Shown in pieces: positions 34,714-45,167 of a stretch of DNA of 64,000 bases. How positions within the stretch are numbered: position 1 is the first letter of the stretch; every line of letters begins with the position of its first letter. The stretch lies in NCBI GenBank assembly GCA_963727035.1, contig CAVSEY010000028.1, positions 62,001 to 126,000 on the forward strand, given 5' to 3'. The DNA is from Rhodoblastus sp963727035. GTDB lineage: Bacteria; Pseudomonadota; Alphaproteobacteria; Rhizobiales; Beijerinckiaceae. Under the pieces are notes generated by a model, which ran no database searches, was not told the DNA's origin, and saw only the letters and a program-made list of their open reading frames with translations. The translations under genes and the position numbers were made by a program.

Positions 34714-35759
34714 GCGCGCCGCCAGATTTTTTCATAGACGCCGATGATTTCCTCGACCTCGCGGTCGCGGTTGAAGGCGTCCATCACGCGCGCCCGCGCC
34801 CGCGCGCCGATCCCCTCGATCTTCTGGGGTTCGCGCATCAGCGGCTCGATCGCGGCGGACAAAGCCTCGACGTCGCCGGTCGGCGCCAGGACGCCGGTCG
34901 CGCCGTCCTCGATCACCAGTTCCGCCGCGCCGGCCCGGCTCGCCACCACGGCGTTGCCCGCGGCCATCGCCTCCAGCATGGTCAGGCCAAAGCCTTCGAC
35001 GCGCGAGGCGAAGACATAGATCGAAATGCGCTGATACCACGGCGGCACGTCCTGGATCGGCAATTCGCCGAGAAAGCGGATGCGATCCGAGAGGCCGGCG
35101 GCGGCGATGTCGGTCTTGAGCTGGTTGACGAAAGCGGCGTGGTCCGGGGTGATCAGCCCGACGATGACGGCGGTGAAATCGGGATATCTGGGCAGAAGCC
35201 GCAGCATGGCGGCGACGAACAGGTCGATTCCCTTCTGCTTGCGCACCCGGCCGAACACGCCGATCCCATATTTCCCCGGCAGCCCCGTCGCGGCGAAAGC
35301 CGCTGCGCGGTCCTGCGGCGGCTTGTAGGCTTCGATGTCGATGCCGTGATGAATGACGGTCGCCTCGCGCTCCAGGAAAGAGGCCGAAATCTCGCTGGTG
35401 GCGATGATCTCGTCCATCCGCGCGATCAGGAAACGGGTGAAGGCGGTGTGGCGGCGCTGGCCGGCGGAATTGAAAATCAGCGCGAAGCGCCAGCCGAGCC
35501 ATTTGAGCAGCAGGCCGACCATCATTTCGATATTGCGGCGGGCGTGCCAGATGCGGACCTTGTGGCGCTTCGGCGCGCGGAAGCGCAGGCCCAGCAGGCC
35601 GAGAATGGACAGGCGCGCGATTCCCTCCGGCGCGTCCGGACCGAACCAGGCGGCGCCGCGCTTTTGCGCGATCAAGGGCGCGATGGTGCGGTTGACCGCC
35701 GTTCCGCCCGAATAGCGGAAGCTCAAGTTCGGAATGATGACCTCGATCTCGTCCGACAT
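34704..35759 (-). CDS. glycosyltransferase family 4, LpcC-like
   Basis: The 351-residue enzyme has a GT-B fold with C-terminal motifs GRVRKQKGIDLFVAAM near residue 175 and the donor-binding EGFGLTMLEAMAAGNAVV near 265. The N-terminus (EVIIPNLSFRYSGGTAVNRTIAP) and IWHARRNIEMM resemble the LPS core mannosyltransferase LpcC of rhizobia. A role in core lipopolysaccharide assembly at the inner membrane is therefore likely. ATG 35759 follows GAGGAA. No other LPS genes are present. Confidence 0.82.
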   Translation of the reverse strand: MSDEIEVIIPNLSFRYSGGTAVNRTIAPLIAQKRGAAWFGPDAPEGIARLSILGLLGLRFRAPKRHKVRIWHARRNIEMMVGLLLKWLGWRFALIFNSAGQRRHTAFTRFLIARMDEIIATSEISASFLEREATVIHHGIDIEAYKPPQDRAAAFAATGLPGKYGIGVFGRVRKQKGIDLFVAAMLRLLPRYPDFTAVIVGLITPDHAAFVNQLKTDIAAAGLSDRIRFLGELPIQDVPPWYQRISIYVFASRVEGFGLTMLEAMAAGNAVVASRAGAAELVIEDGATGVLAPTGDVEALSAAIEPLMREPQKIEGIGARARARVMDAFNRDREVEEIIGVYEKIWRRAQA

Positions 35760-35860
35760 CCGTTCCTCGACCGGCTGATTTGCGCGTCTTTGACGGGCGA
35801 ATAGCCTATCGGCGGCTTTTGCGAAACCCATCTTATCGACTTGGGCGAGTCTGGGGCCGA

Positions 35861-36472
35861 TCAGGATTTCAGCGCTTCCAGCGCCGCGCGCATCAGATCC
35901 ATCGACGTGCGCGCGCCGAGCTTGCTTTTCAGCGCGGTGCAATTGTTCGCGATGGTCTTGTAGGAAACGCCGAGCTTGTCGGCTATGGCGCCCGTGGTCT
36001 CCCCGGCCGCAAGCAGGCGGACGATTTCCAGTTCGCGCTGGGAAAGCTGGGCGAGCTTGCTGTCGAATTGGGCGAAAGCCATCTTGCGCGCCAAGGCGGG
36101 GGGCAGATAGGTCCCGCCTTCGAAAACCTGCCGCAGGGCGGAGGCGAACAAGGCGGGGTCGTCGTTCTTGGCGATATAGCCCTTGGCGCCGATCTGAATC
36201 GCGCGGGCGGCGAAGGCCGGGTCGTCGTTCATGCTGAAAATGACGATGCGCGCCGCCAGGTCCTGGGCCAGCACCCGCGCCGCGAGTTCGAAGCCGGAGA
36301 CGCCGGGCAGATTGATGTCGATGACCGCGACATCCGGCGCATGGGCCGCATAGGCGGCAAGGCCGGATTCGGCGTCGTGGGCGTCGAAAACCACGATGTC
36401 CGGCTCGGCCGCAAGCAGCGCCTTGCAGCCGGACACGACCACCGGATGGTCATCGACGATCAGAACGCGCAC
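35861..36472 (-). CDS. NarL/FixJ-type response regulator
   Basis: The 203-residue protein has a receiver domain with IVDDHPVVV, the phosphoacceptor Asp in VAVIDINLPGVSG near residue 51 and the Lys in GAKGYIAK. It ends in a LuxR-type helix-turn-helix (LSQRELEIVRLLAAGETTGAIADKLGVS as two adjoining parts, then TIANNCTALKSKL). The start is GTG 36472, with AGGGAG upstream. No histidine kinase is adjacent, so signal and targets are unknown. Confidence 0.88.
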   Translation of the reverse strand: MRVLIVDDHPVVVSGCKALLAAEPDIVVFDAHDAESGLAAYAAHAPDVAVIDINLPGVSGFELAARVLAQDLAARIVIFSMNDDPAFAARAIQIGAKGYIAKNDDPALFASALRQVFEGGTYLPPALARKMAFAQFDSKLAQLSQRELEIVRLLAAGETTGAIADKLGVSYKTIANNCTALKSKLGARTSMDLMRAALEALKS

Positions 36473-36640
36473 GGCGGGGCTCCCTGTTTCCCTTGCAGAA
36501 AGATGCGTCACGACCGGCGGGGACGCAAGCAGGCCAAAGGCGCGAAGCTCTTGCCAAAACCTGCGAAAATCCGTTATGAACATTGATGGCGAATTGTTCG
36601 CCCCTTGATCGAGCCGCCCGTGTCCTTTGACGCTGACCAG

Positions 36641-36733
36641 ATGCTGACGATGAAAGCCGGCCGTTTGCGCCCGGCGGCGTCGGCGCGCGCGCTCGCTGTC
36701 GGCCGGACGCTCCTTCTTCTTATCGACCCCTGA
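36641..36733 (+). CDS. leucine-coded leader peptide of leuA
   Basis: A 30-codon frame (ATG 36641, second ATG 36650) ends with four consecutive Leu codons (CTC CTT CTT CTT), then Ile-Asp-Pro and TGA. It lies about 140 bases ahead of leuA, and a hairpin overlaps its stop. This is the classic arrangement for attenuation by leucyl-tRNA availability, known for leu operons of proteobacteria. The CTT codons are otherwise uncommon in this genome, which strengthens the case. Confidence 0.75.
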   Translation: MLTMKAGRLRPAASARALAVGRTLLLLIDP

Positions 36734-36766
36734 GGGCCGGCCGGGCTACGCCTGGGCGCTCAGGGG
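36727..36766 (+). promoter_or_regulatory. candidate attenuator hairpin of leuA
   Basis: Arms CCCCTGAG (36727-36734) and CTCAGGGG (36759-36766) form an eight-pair stem starting on the last codons of the leader peptide. A ribosome stalled on the Leu codons would leave this stem free, while one at the stop codon would cover it. This matches an antiterminator or pause hairpin. I could not define the full alternative fold or a clean U-tract. Confidence 0.5.
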
Positions 36767-36871
36767 AGTTTGAGCCGCAGCCTTTTCCGGCCCCGGCCCC
36801 GCATGTCCTCGAAAAGAGTTCGTCAGGACGAAGCGGAAGCGCCAGGGCGTCAATCGTCAGGACCGTGCCCC

Positions 36872-38438
<1,567 letters not shown>

Positions 38439-38448
38439 AGGCAGCCAA

Positions 38449-38480
38449 GCCGCCCGCGAAAAATCGCGGGCGGCGCTTCT
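38449..38480 (+). terminator. intrinsic terminator of leuA
   Basis: Perfect 11-base arms GCCGCCCGCGA and TCGCGGGCGGC around an AAAA loop start ten bases after the leuA stop and are followed by GCTTCTATTT. The strong stem and position make termination likely, although the U-tract is interrupted. Confidence 0.75.
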
Positions 38481-38524
38481 ATTTGCGCGCGAGCGCCCCA
38501 TCTAAGGGCCTGTCGGAGGCTTTC

Positions 38525-38896
38525 ATGGTCGGATTTCTGCTTCGTGTCGCCATTGTCGCGCTGGGCCTTTGGGTGGCCTCGCGCATCGTTCCCGGAATCG
38601 GTTTCAATTCGACCGAAACATTGCTGGTCGCTGCGGTCCTGCTCGGAATCGTCAACGCCATCGTGCGGCCGATCCTGATCCTGCTGACCTTGCCGATCAC
38701 CGTGCTGACCCTCGGCCTGTTCCTTCTGGTGGTGAACGGGCTGATGATCGAGCTTGTCGCCCACCTGCTCGACGGCTTCGTCGTCGAGGGGCTGGGCGCG
38801 GCGATTCTGGCTTCGCTGGTGGTGAGCGTCGTGAGTTGGGCCGTGTCCTGGTCGGCCGGGCCGTCCAGCCATGAGGTCATGATCGTGCGGCGCTGA
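38525..38896 (+). CDS. phage-holin family 4 (YvlD-like) membrane protein
   Basis: The 123-residue protein has four hydrophobic helices and the family pattern VNAIVRPILILLTLPITVLTLGLFLLVVNG. Such proteins were named after a mycobacteriophage holin but occur as ordinary chromosomal membrane proteins of unknown role. Nothing else phage-like is nearby. ATG 38525 (MVGFLLRV) is preferred to an upstream in-frame start. Confidence 0.8.
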   Translation: MVGFLLRVAIVALGLWVASRIVPGIGFNSTETLLVAAVLLGIVNAIVRPILILLTLPITVLTLGLFLLVVNGLMIELVAHLLDGFVVEGLGAAILASLVVSVVSWAVSWSAGPSSHEVMIVRR

Positions 38897-39037
38897 GGCT
38901 GCCCCCGAGATTACGAAATCATTCAGCGCGCCACGCAAAAAACCGCCCGGCGCCTTCAAGTGTAACGCGCTTGAAAATTTTGGGCTTTAGCATCCCGGCC
39001 CGTTCAATTTTTTCGTCACAGGCTCGGGAGTCATGCC

Positions 39038-39946
39038 GTGCAGATTTTAGTCTCCTTTCTTGTCGCCGTCGCGGCCTTCGTGCTGCTGATGACGGTGATC
39101 GGCAGCTTTTTCACGGTGCAAACCGCGCAGGTCGCCGTCATCACCCGCTTCAATCGCTACCTGCGCGTCGCCCAGGCCGGGCTGAACTGGAAGGTTCCCT
39201 TCATCGACCGGGTCGATGGGCGAATGAGCCTGCGCGTCGATCAGATTTCCCTGACCATGGAGACCAAGACCAAGGACAATGTCTTCGTCACCATCCCGAT
39301 TTCGGTGCAGACGCGCGTGCGGCGCGAGAAGGCCTATGAGGCCTATTACAGCCTGTCCGACCCCCGGGCGCAGATTCAGGCCTATGTCGAACAGGTGGTG
39401 CTCGGCCATGTGCCGGGCATGACGCTGGACGAGGTTTTCGCCAGCCAGTCGAGCATAGCGGCGGCGGTCAAGCATGAGCTCGATGTCGACATGGCGGCCT
39501 TCGGCTATGAGATCGTCAATGTGCTGGTCACCGACATCATCCCCGACGCCAAGGTCAAATCGGCGATGAACGACATCAACGCCGCCCAGCGCGAACAGGT
39601 CGCGGCGGCGGCGCGCGGCGAGGCGGAAAAGATCCTGGTGGTCAAGAAGGCGGAGGCCGAAGCCGAAAGCAAGGCCTTGCAGGGCCAGGGCATCGCCAAT
39701 CAGCGCAAGGCGATCATCGACGGGTTGCGCGGCTCGATCGAGGATTTCCAGAAATCGATCGGCGACGCCAGCGCCAGGGAGGTCATGCAACTGGTGCTGG
39801 TGACCCAATATTTCGACACGCTGAAATCGATCGGCGAACAGGGCAAGACCAACACGCTTTTCGTCTCCCATTCGCCGGGCGCGGTGCAGAATTTTTCCGA
39901 ACAGGTCATGCAGGCCATCGCCGGCGCGTCGGAACTGGGCAAATAG
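39038..39946 (+). CDS. SPFH/stomatin-like membrane protein
   Basis: The 302-residue protein has one N-terminal membrane helix (1-25) and then an SPFH domain (TAQVAVITRFNRYLRVAQAG near residue 30). A long charged coiled-coil (AAARGEAEKILVVKKAEAEAESKAL) and a short C-terminal part follow. SPFH proteins form oligomers at membranes and organise microdomains or protease complexes. The start is GTG 39038 with GGGAG eight bases upstream. No NfeD or protease partner is adjacent. Confidence 0.87.
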   Translation: MQILVSFLVAVAAFVLLMTVIGSFFTVQTAQVAVITRFNRYLRVAQAGLNWKVPFIDRVDGRMSLRVDQISLTMETKTKDNVFVTIPISVQTRVRREKAYEAYYSLSDPRAQIQAYVEQVVLGHVPGMTLDEVFASQSSIAAAVKHELDVDMAAFGYEIVNVLVTDIIPDAKVKSAMNDINAAQREQVAAAARGEAEKILVVKKAEAEAESKALQGQGIANQRKAIIDGLRGSIEDFQKSIGDASAREVMQLVLVTQYFDTLKSIGEQGKTNTLFVSHSPGAVQNFSEQVMQAIAGASELGK

Positions 39947-40074
39947 GCTTCCGACCAAAGGACGAAGCGCGCCTCCCGATTTAATTTCGCCTGCATCTTG
40001 CCCGACGGGCCCTTGGCGTCGCAATCTTGCCGGCCCCGGCCGTTCCGGCCGAACGACAAATTCGAGGAAACGCC

Positions 40075-41367
40075 ATGGCGGTCGAAACCAAGAGGCCCGA
40101 GACCATTGTCCTTCACGCGGGCTGGCGAGCCGACCCGGTCACGGGCGCGGTGGCGCCGCCGATCTATCAGACCACCAGCTATCAGTTCCGCGACACCGAG
40201 CACGCCGCCAATCTCTTCGCGCTGAAAGAACTGGGCAATATCTACACCAGGCTCGGCAATCCCACGACCGACATTCTCGAACAGCGCCTCGCCGCGCTCG
40301 AAGGCGGCGCCGCCGCGCTCTGCGTCTCGTCCGGTCAGGCGGCCTCGGCCTATGCCTTGCAAAATCTCGCGCGGGTCGGCGACAATGTCGTCTCCTCGAC
40401 CGACCTTTATGGCGGCACCTGGAACCTGTTCGCCAATACGCTGAAAGATCAGGGCGTCGAGGTCCGTTTCGTCGACCCAGGCGATCCGGAAAATTTCCGC
40501 CGCGCGACCGATTCCCGCACCCGCGCTTATTATGCGGAAACGCTGCCCAACCCCAAGCTCGCGGTCTTCCCGATCGCCGAAGTGGCGGCGATCGGCCGCG
40601 AGATCGGCGTTCCGCTGATCATGGACAACACCGCCGCGCCGATTCTCACGCGCCCGCTCGAACACGGCGCGGCGGTGGTGGTCTATTCCACCACCAAATT
40701 CATCGGCGGCCATGGCGTGGCGATCGGCGGCGCGATCGTGGACGGCGGCAATTTCGACTGGGAAAAATTTTCAGAGCGCCAGCCCGCGCTCAACACGCCG
40801 GACCCGTCCTATCATGGCGCGGTCTGGACCCAGGCCGTGAAGCCGATCGGCCCGGTGGCCTATATCATCAAAATCCGCACCACCCTGCTGCGCGACCTTG
40901 GCGCCGCGCCGTCGCCCTTCAATTCCTTCCTCACCTTGCAGGGCCTCGAAACCCTGCCCCTGCGCATGGAGCGCCATTGCCAGAACGCGACCGCCGTCGC
41001 CGCCTGGCTGGCGAAACGGCCGGAGATCACAAAAGTGATCCATCCCTCCCAGCAGAGCGGCGAGAGCCGGGCGCGCGCCGACAAATATCTGAAGGGCGGC
41101 TATGGGGCCCTGGTCGGCTTCGAACTCGCCGGCGGCGGCGCGGCAGGCAAGAAATTCATCGACGCGCTGAAGCTTTTCTATCACGTCGCCAATATCGGCG
41201 ACGCCCGCAGCCTCGCCATCCATCCTGCCTCGACGACCCATTCGCAGCTCGCCGAGGAGGCGCAACTGGCCACCGGCGTTTCGCCGGGCTATGTCCGGCT
41301 CTCCATCGGCCTTGAGCATATCGACGACATACTCGCAGATCTCGATCAGGCGCTGAAGGCGCTCTGA
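40075..41367 (+). CDS. metY: O-acetylhomoserine aminocarboxypropyltransferase (sulfhydrylase)
   Basis: This PLP enzyme makes homocysteine from O-acetylhomoserine and sulfide, the direct sulfhydrylation route to methionine. The 430-residue protein has IYQTTSYQFRDTEHAANLF, YTRLGNPTTDILEQRLAALEGG split by a short gap, and the PLP Lys in VYSTTKFIGGHG near residue 209. HPASTTHSQL lies near the C-terminus. ATG 40075 follows GAGGAA. I examined the leader for a SAM-II riboswitch and did not find a convincing one. Confidence 0.93.
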   Translation: MAVETKRPETIVLHAGWRADPVTGAVAPPIYQTTSYQFRDTEHAANLFALKELGNIYTRLGNPTTDILEQRLAALEGGAAALCVSSGQAASAYALQNLARVGDNVVSSTDLYGGTWNLFANTLKDQGVEVRFVDPGDPENFRRATDSRTRAYYAETLPNPKLAVFPIAEVAAIGREIGVPLIMDNTAAPILTRPLEHGAAVVVYSTTKFIGGHGVAIGGAIVDGGNFDWEKFSERQPALNTPDPSYHGAVWTQAVKPIGPVAYIIKIRTTLLRDLGAAPSPFNSFLTLQGLETLPLRMERHCQNATAVAAWLAKRPEITKVIHPSQQSGESRARADKYLKGGYGALVGFELAGGGAAGKKFIDALKLFYHVANIGDARSLAIHPASTTHSQLAEEAQLATGVSPGYVRLSIGLEHIDDILADLDQALKAL

Positions 41368-41467
41368 CCGCCAAGCCCCGCCGCCGGCTTCAGCCGGTGG
41401 CCCCGAACGCAAGCTGCTCTTTGCAAAAGAACAATGCATGAGCTTTCTAACATAGGGTCTTGCTATT

Positions 41468-41487
41468 GATATAGCCAATGCTATATC
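41468..41487. promoter_or_regulatory. palindromic box upstream of mntH
   Basis: A perfect inverted repeat GATATAGC-CAAT-GCTATATC lies 24 bases before the mntH start. A partly overlapping GCTAT...ATAGC lies just upstream, so three half-sites occur in a row. Since mntR, a DtxR-family regulator, is encoded after mntH, this is the likely MntR operator for manganese repression. It could also overlap the -10 element. Confidence 0.6.
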
Positions 41488-41511
41488 TTTCGTCACAGAC
41501 GGGGACGGTCC

Positions 41512-42822
41512 ATGACCCATTATGTCGCGACGCCAAATCTGACCGAAAGCACGACCGTCCAAATTCGCGAGGTTCTGGCCGGCCAGCGCGGCGGGTTGCG
41601 CGCGGCGCTGCTATTCGCCGGGCCGGCGGTCATCGCCTCGATCGCCTATGTCGATCCCGGCAATTTCGCCACCAATATCCAGGCCGGCGCCGGCTATGGC
41701 TATGCCCTGCTGTGGGTGGTGGTTCTGGCCAATTCGATCGCCATGCTGTTCCAGACGCTGTCGGCCAAGCTGGGGATCGTCACCGGGCGCAATCTCGCCG
41801 AAATGTGCCGCGAGCGCTTCCCCGCGCCGGTGCGCTACGGCATGTGGGCGGTCAGCGAAATCGCGGCCATGGCCACCGACCTCGCGGAATTCCTGGGCGG
41901 GGCGATCGGCCTGTCGCTGCTGTTCCACCTGCCGCTGATCGCCGGCATGGCGGCGACGGCGGCGGCGACTTTCGGCGTCCTGATGTTCGAAGGGCGCGGC
42001 TTCCGGCCGATGGAGCTGATCATCGGCGGCTTCGTCGCGATCATCGGCTTTTCCTATATCGCCGAATTGTTCATCGCCCCGGTCGATTGGGCGGGCGCCG
42101 GCCGCGCCCTGGTCACGCCGTCGCTGCCCGACGCCAGGGCTTTGACCATTGCGGTCGGGATCGTCGGCGCGACCATCATGCCCCACGCCATCTATCTCCA
42201 TTCCGGGCTGACGCAGAACCGCACGCCGGCGCGCAACGATACCGAGCGCCGCAAGCTGCTGCGCTTTTCGACCTGGGAAAGCGTCATCGCGCTGGCGGTC
42301 GCCGGCGCCATCAATATCGCCATGGTGGTCATGGCCGCCGCCGCCTTCCATGCCGGCCATGCCGATGTCGCCGAGATCGAAACCGCTTATCACAGCCTGA
42401 CCCCGCTGCTGGGCGGCGCGGCGGCCAGCGTGTTCCTGATCTCGCTGCTGGCCTCCGGGATTTCGTCCTCGGCGGTCGGGACCATGGCCGGGCAGATGAT
42501 CATGCAGGGCTTCGTCGGCTTTCGCATCCCGATCTGGCTGCGCCGCCTGGTGACCATGGCGCCGGCCTTCGTCGTCGTGGCGATGGGCGCCAACGCCACC
42601 CACGCTCTGGTCTACAGCCAGGTCGTGCTGTCCTTCGCCTTGCCGGTTCCGATCATCGCGCTGGTCCTGTTCACGCGCGACCGCGCCATCATGCGGGAAT
42701 TCGCCAATGGCAGGCTGATCGACGCCGCCGCCATCGCCGGGACATTGGTCATTCTGGCGCTGAACGCGGTCCTGCTGCTGCAGACGTTCAATATTACGAT
42801 CCCTGGCCTTCCCGCCGCCTGA
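41512..42822 (+). CDS. mntH: Nramp-family Mn2+/Fe2+ transporter
   Basis: MntH is a proton-coupled importer of manganese and other divalent metals. The 436-residue protein has about 11 helices. The TM1 metal motif DPGN lies in IAYVDPGNFATNIQ near residue 49, and the TM6 motif MPH in TIMPHAIYLHS near 223. It is followed 74 bases later by the DtxR-type regulator gene, and a palindrome sits before it, which together form a manganese-homeostasis unit. Confidence 0.94.
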   Translation: MTHYVATPNLTESTTVQIREVLAGQRGGLRAALLFAGPAVIASIAYVDPGNFATNIQAGAGYGYALLWVVVLANSIAMLFQTLSAKLGIVTGRNLAEMCRERFPAPVRYGMWAVSEIAAMATDLAEFLGGAIGLSLLFHLPLIAGMAATAAATFGVLMFEGRGFRPMELIIGGFVAIIGFSYIAELFIAPVDWAGAGRALVTPSLPDARALTIAVGIVGATIMPHAIYLHSGLTQNRTPARNDTERRKLLRFSTWESVIALAVAGAINIAMVVMAAAAFHAGHADVAEIETAYHSLTPLLGGAAASVFLISLLASGISSSAVGTMAGQMIMQGFVGFRIPIWLRRLVTMAPAFVVVAMGANATHALVYSQVVLSFALPVPIIALVLFTRDRAIMREFANGRLIDAAAIAGTLVILALNAVLLLQTFNITIPGLPAA

Positions 42823-42896
42823 TCGGGCCGTGAGATTTTGTGCGCATGAAATATTGCCTGTGCTAAGGATTATCGCGCGCCTTCCGATTCGCGAAA

Positions 42897-43358
42897 GTGA
42901 ACGCCGTTGTGAAATCCTCCGCTTCAGGCCACAAGCGCCTCGCCCCGACCGATCCCGAAGCGCGGGCCGAAGCTTTTCAGAAAAGCCGCGACGACCGCCG
43001 CTTCGAGCTGAAGGAAGATTATGTCGAGCTGATCGCCGAACTGATCGCGCAGGAGGGCGAGGCGCGCCAGACCGACATCGCGCGGCGCCTCGGCGTCACC
43101 CAGCCGACGGTCGCCAAAATGCTCAAGCGCCTTGCCGAGGACAATCTGGTGACGCAGCGCCCCTATCGCGGCGTGTTCCTGACCGAGGAAGGACAGCGCC
43201 TGGCGGCGGCGACCCGGCGCCGTCATGAAATTGTCGAGGCTTTGCTGCTGCGGCTCGGCGTCGATCCCGACACCGCGCGCAAGGACGCCGAGGGCATCGA
43301 GCATCACGTCAGTGAAAAGACGCTTGAAGCCTTCGAACTTTTCCTCGCGACAAGGTGA
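42897..43358 (+). CDS. mntR: DtxR-family manganese-responsive regulator
   Basis: The 153-residue protein has an N-terminal winged helix (DIARRLGVTQPTVAKMLKRLAEDNLV near residues 60-85). A metal-binding dimerisation helix with RRHEIVEALLLRLGVD and EGIEHHVSEKTLEAF follows. This is the MntR pattern: it represses mntH when Mn2+ is sufficient. Starts at GTG 42897 or GTG 42909 are both possible. It probably acts on the palindrome at 41468-41487. Confidence 0.87.
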   Translation: MNAVVKSSASGHKRLAPTDPEARAEAFQKSRDDRRFELKEDYVELIAELIAQEGEARQTDIARRLGVTQPTVAKMLKRLAEDNLVTQRPYRGVFLTEEGQRLAAATRRRHEIVEALLLRLGVDPDTARKDAEGIEHHVSEKTLEAFELFLATR

Positions 43359-43450
43359 CGCCGCCCGACAAGCCTTGACAGGCGCGGCTCTTTTGATAGG
43401 CGTGTCCGGGCCTGCGTTTTTCGACCGCGCCGGGACGATTGAGAGGGATT

Positions 43451-43981
43451 ATGGCGTTCGACCGCATCGGCTCGCGTTGGGCCGGCCTGTTTTTCCACGC
43501 GATGCTTGTCACCGTGGTCCTGAGCTTCGGCCTGGGAGGCTCCGCCCGCGCGCAGGGTCTGTCCAAGGGCAAATTTGGCGACTGGGAAATGCGCTGCGAA
43601 ACCCCGCCCGGCGCCGCCCACGAGCAATGCGCCTTGATGCAAAGCGTCGCCGCCGAGGACAAGCCCAACGTCAATCTCGTGGTGATCGTGCTGAAAACGG
43701 CCGACGGCAAGAGCCGGTTGCTGCGCGTCATCGCGCCGCTGGGCGTGCTGCTGCCGTCCGGCCTTGGCCTCAAGATCGACGCGGCCGACATCGGCCGCGC
43801 CGGCTTCGTGCGCTGTCTGCCCTCGGGCTGCATCGCCGAAGTGGTGATGGAGGACAAGCTGATCCAGCAGTTGAGCTCCGGGACCACCGCGACCTTCATC
43901 ATTTTCCAAACTCCGGAGGAAGGCGTCGGCATTCCCTTGAGCCTGAACGGATTCAAGGACGGCTTCACCAAATTGCCCTGA
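43451..43981 (+). CDS. invasion-associated locus B (IalB) family protein
   Basis: The 176-residue protein has a signal peptide (LVTVVLSFGLGGSARA) and the IalB domain: KGKFGDWEMRCETPPGAAHEQCAL, then IAPLGVLLPSGLGLKID, then GFVRCLPSGCIAEV. IalB proteins are periplasmic or surface proteins. In Bartonella one affects erythrocyte entry, but most are in non-pathogens with unknown roles. Four cysteines could form two disulfides. ATG 43451 follows GAGAGGGA. Confidence 0.87.
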   Translation: MAFDRIGSRWAGLFFHAMLVTVVLSFGLGGSARAQGLSKGKFGDWEMRCETPPGAAHEQCALMQSVAAEDKPNVNLVVIVLKTADGKSRLLRVIAPLGVLLPSGLGLKIDAADIGRAGFVRCLPSGCIAEVVMEDKLIQQLSSGTTATFIIFQTPEEGVGIPLSLNGFKDGFTKLP

Positions 43982-44018
43982 CCGGGCTTGTCAAACGGCG
44001 ACCACGGGAGCGCGCAAC

Positions 44019-45152
44019 ATGTCGGATATGGAACAGGCTCCCGCCCGCACCCCGCTTTATGCCCGCCACATCGCCCTCGGCGGGCGGATGGTCGATTTCG
44101 CCGGCTATGCCCTGCCGGTCAATTACGGCAAGGGCGTCCTCGCCGAACATCTGTTCACCCGCGACAAGGCCGGCCTGTTCGACGTTTCCCACATGGGACA
44201 GGCGATTCTCTCCGGGCCCGACGCCGCGCGCCGGCTCGAAAGCCTCGTTCCCGGCGACATTCAGGCGCTCGCGCCGGGGCGCATCCGCTACACCCAGTTC
44301 ACCAACGACGAGGGCGGCATCCTCGACGACCTGATGGTGACCAAGCTCGCGCCCCATGCTGCGGGCGAAAAGCTTTTTCTGGTGGTCAACGCCGCCTGCA
44401 AACAGGCCGACTTCGCCCATCTGCGCGCGAAATTGCCGGATTTGCGGCTTGAGATCCTTGAGGATCATGCGCTTCTCGCCTTGCAGGGGCCGGCGGCGGC
44501 GGCGGCGCTGGAGCGCCATGTTCCCGGCGTGTCCGGGCTCGGCTTCATGGCGCATGGCTTTTTCTCCTGGCGCGGCGAGGAAATCGGCGTGTCGCGCTCG
44601 GGCTATACCGGCGAGGACGGCTTTGAGATTTCCTTATCCGCAGAGGCCGCGCGGCCCCTCGCCGACCAACTGCTGCTGGAGGACGACGTCGAGCCGATCG
44701 GCCTCGGCGCCCGCAATTCGCTGCGTCTCGAAGCCGGCCTGTGCCTCTATGGCCATGACATCGACACGACCACCAGCCCGATCGAAGCCGGCCTCGTCTG
44801 GTCGATCTCCAGGCGCCGGCGCGAACAAGGCGGCTTTCCCGGCGCCGCGCGCCTCCAGAAAGAGCTGGCCGACGGCGTGACCCGCCAGCGCGTCGGCCTG
44901 GCGCCGGACGGCAAGGCGCCGGCGCGCGAGGGCGCCGAGATCACCAATGCCGAAGGCGCGCTCATCGGCCGGGTGACTTCGGGCGGCTTCGCGCCTTCGC
45001 TCGGCCGGCCCATCGCCATGGGCTATGTCCCGCCCGAATTCGCGCGCGAGGGAACCGCCGTCAATCTGATCGTGCGCGGCAAACCCTTGCCCGCGCGGGT
45101 CGTTGCCCTGCCCTTCGTTCCCAACCGCTATCACCGCCCCGCAAAGGGCTGA
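44019..45152 (+). CDS. gcvT: glycine cleavage system T protein (aminomethyltransferase)
   Basis: GcvT releases ammonia from the aminomethyl-lipoyl H protein and transfers the methylene group to tetrahydrofolate. The 377-residue protein has TPLYARHIALGGRMVDFAGY at the start, FDVSHMGQ near residue 55, SRSGYTGEDGFEI near 192 and RLEAGLCLYGHDID near 235. gcvH follows by 15 bases. gcvP is absent from the window. Confidence 0.94.
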   Translation: MSDMEQAPARTPLYARHIALGGRMVDFAGYALPVNYGKGVLAEHLFTRDKAGLFDVSHMGQAILSGPDAARRLESLVPGDIQALAPGRIRYTQFTNDEGGILDDLMVTKLAPHAAGEKLFLVVNAACKQADFAHLRAKLPDLRLEILEDHALLALQGPAAAAALERHVPGVSGLGFMAHGFFSWRGEEIGVSRSGYTGEDGFEISLSAEAARPLADQLLLEDDVEPIGLGARNSLRLEAGLCLYGHDIDTTTSPIEAGLVWSISRRRREQGGFPGAARLQKELADGVTRQRVGLAPDGKAPAREGAEITNAEGALIGRVTSGGFAPSLGRPIAMGYVPPEFAREGTAVNLIVRGKPLPARVVALPFVPNRYHRPAKG

Positions 45153-45167
45153 TTTCCGGAGCTTGCC

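Noticed and set aside
38525..38896. Prophage remnant on account of the holin-like gene
   Set aside because: The family is common in chromosomes, and no other phage gene or attachment site is near.
39947..40074. SAM-II riboswitch in the metY leader
   Set aside because: The leader has GATTTAATTT and CCTGCA words loosely like SAM-II, but the conserved downstream GCTAAA-type pseudoknot segment is missing.
43982..44018. Glycine riboswitch before gcvT
   Set aside because: The gap is only 37 bases, too short for one aptamer, let alone a tandem pair.
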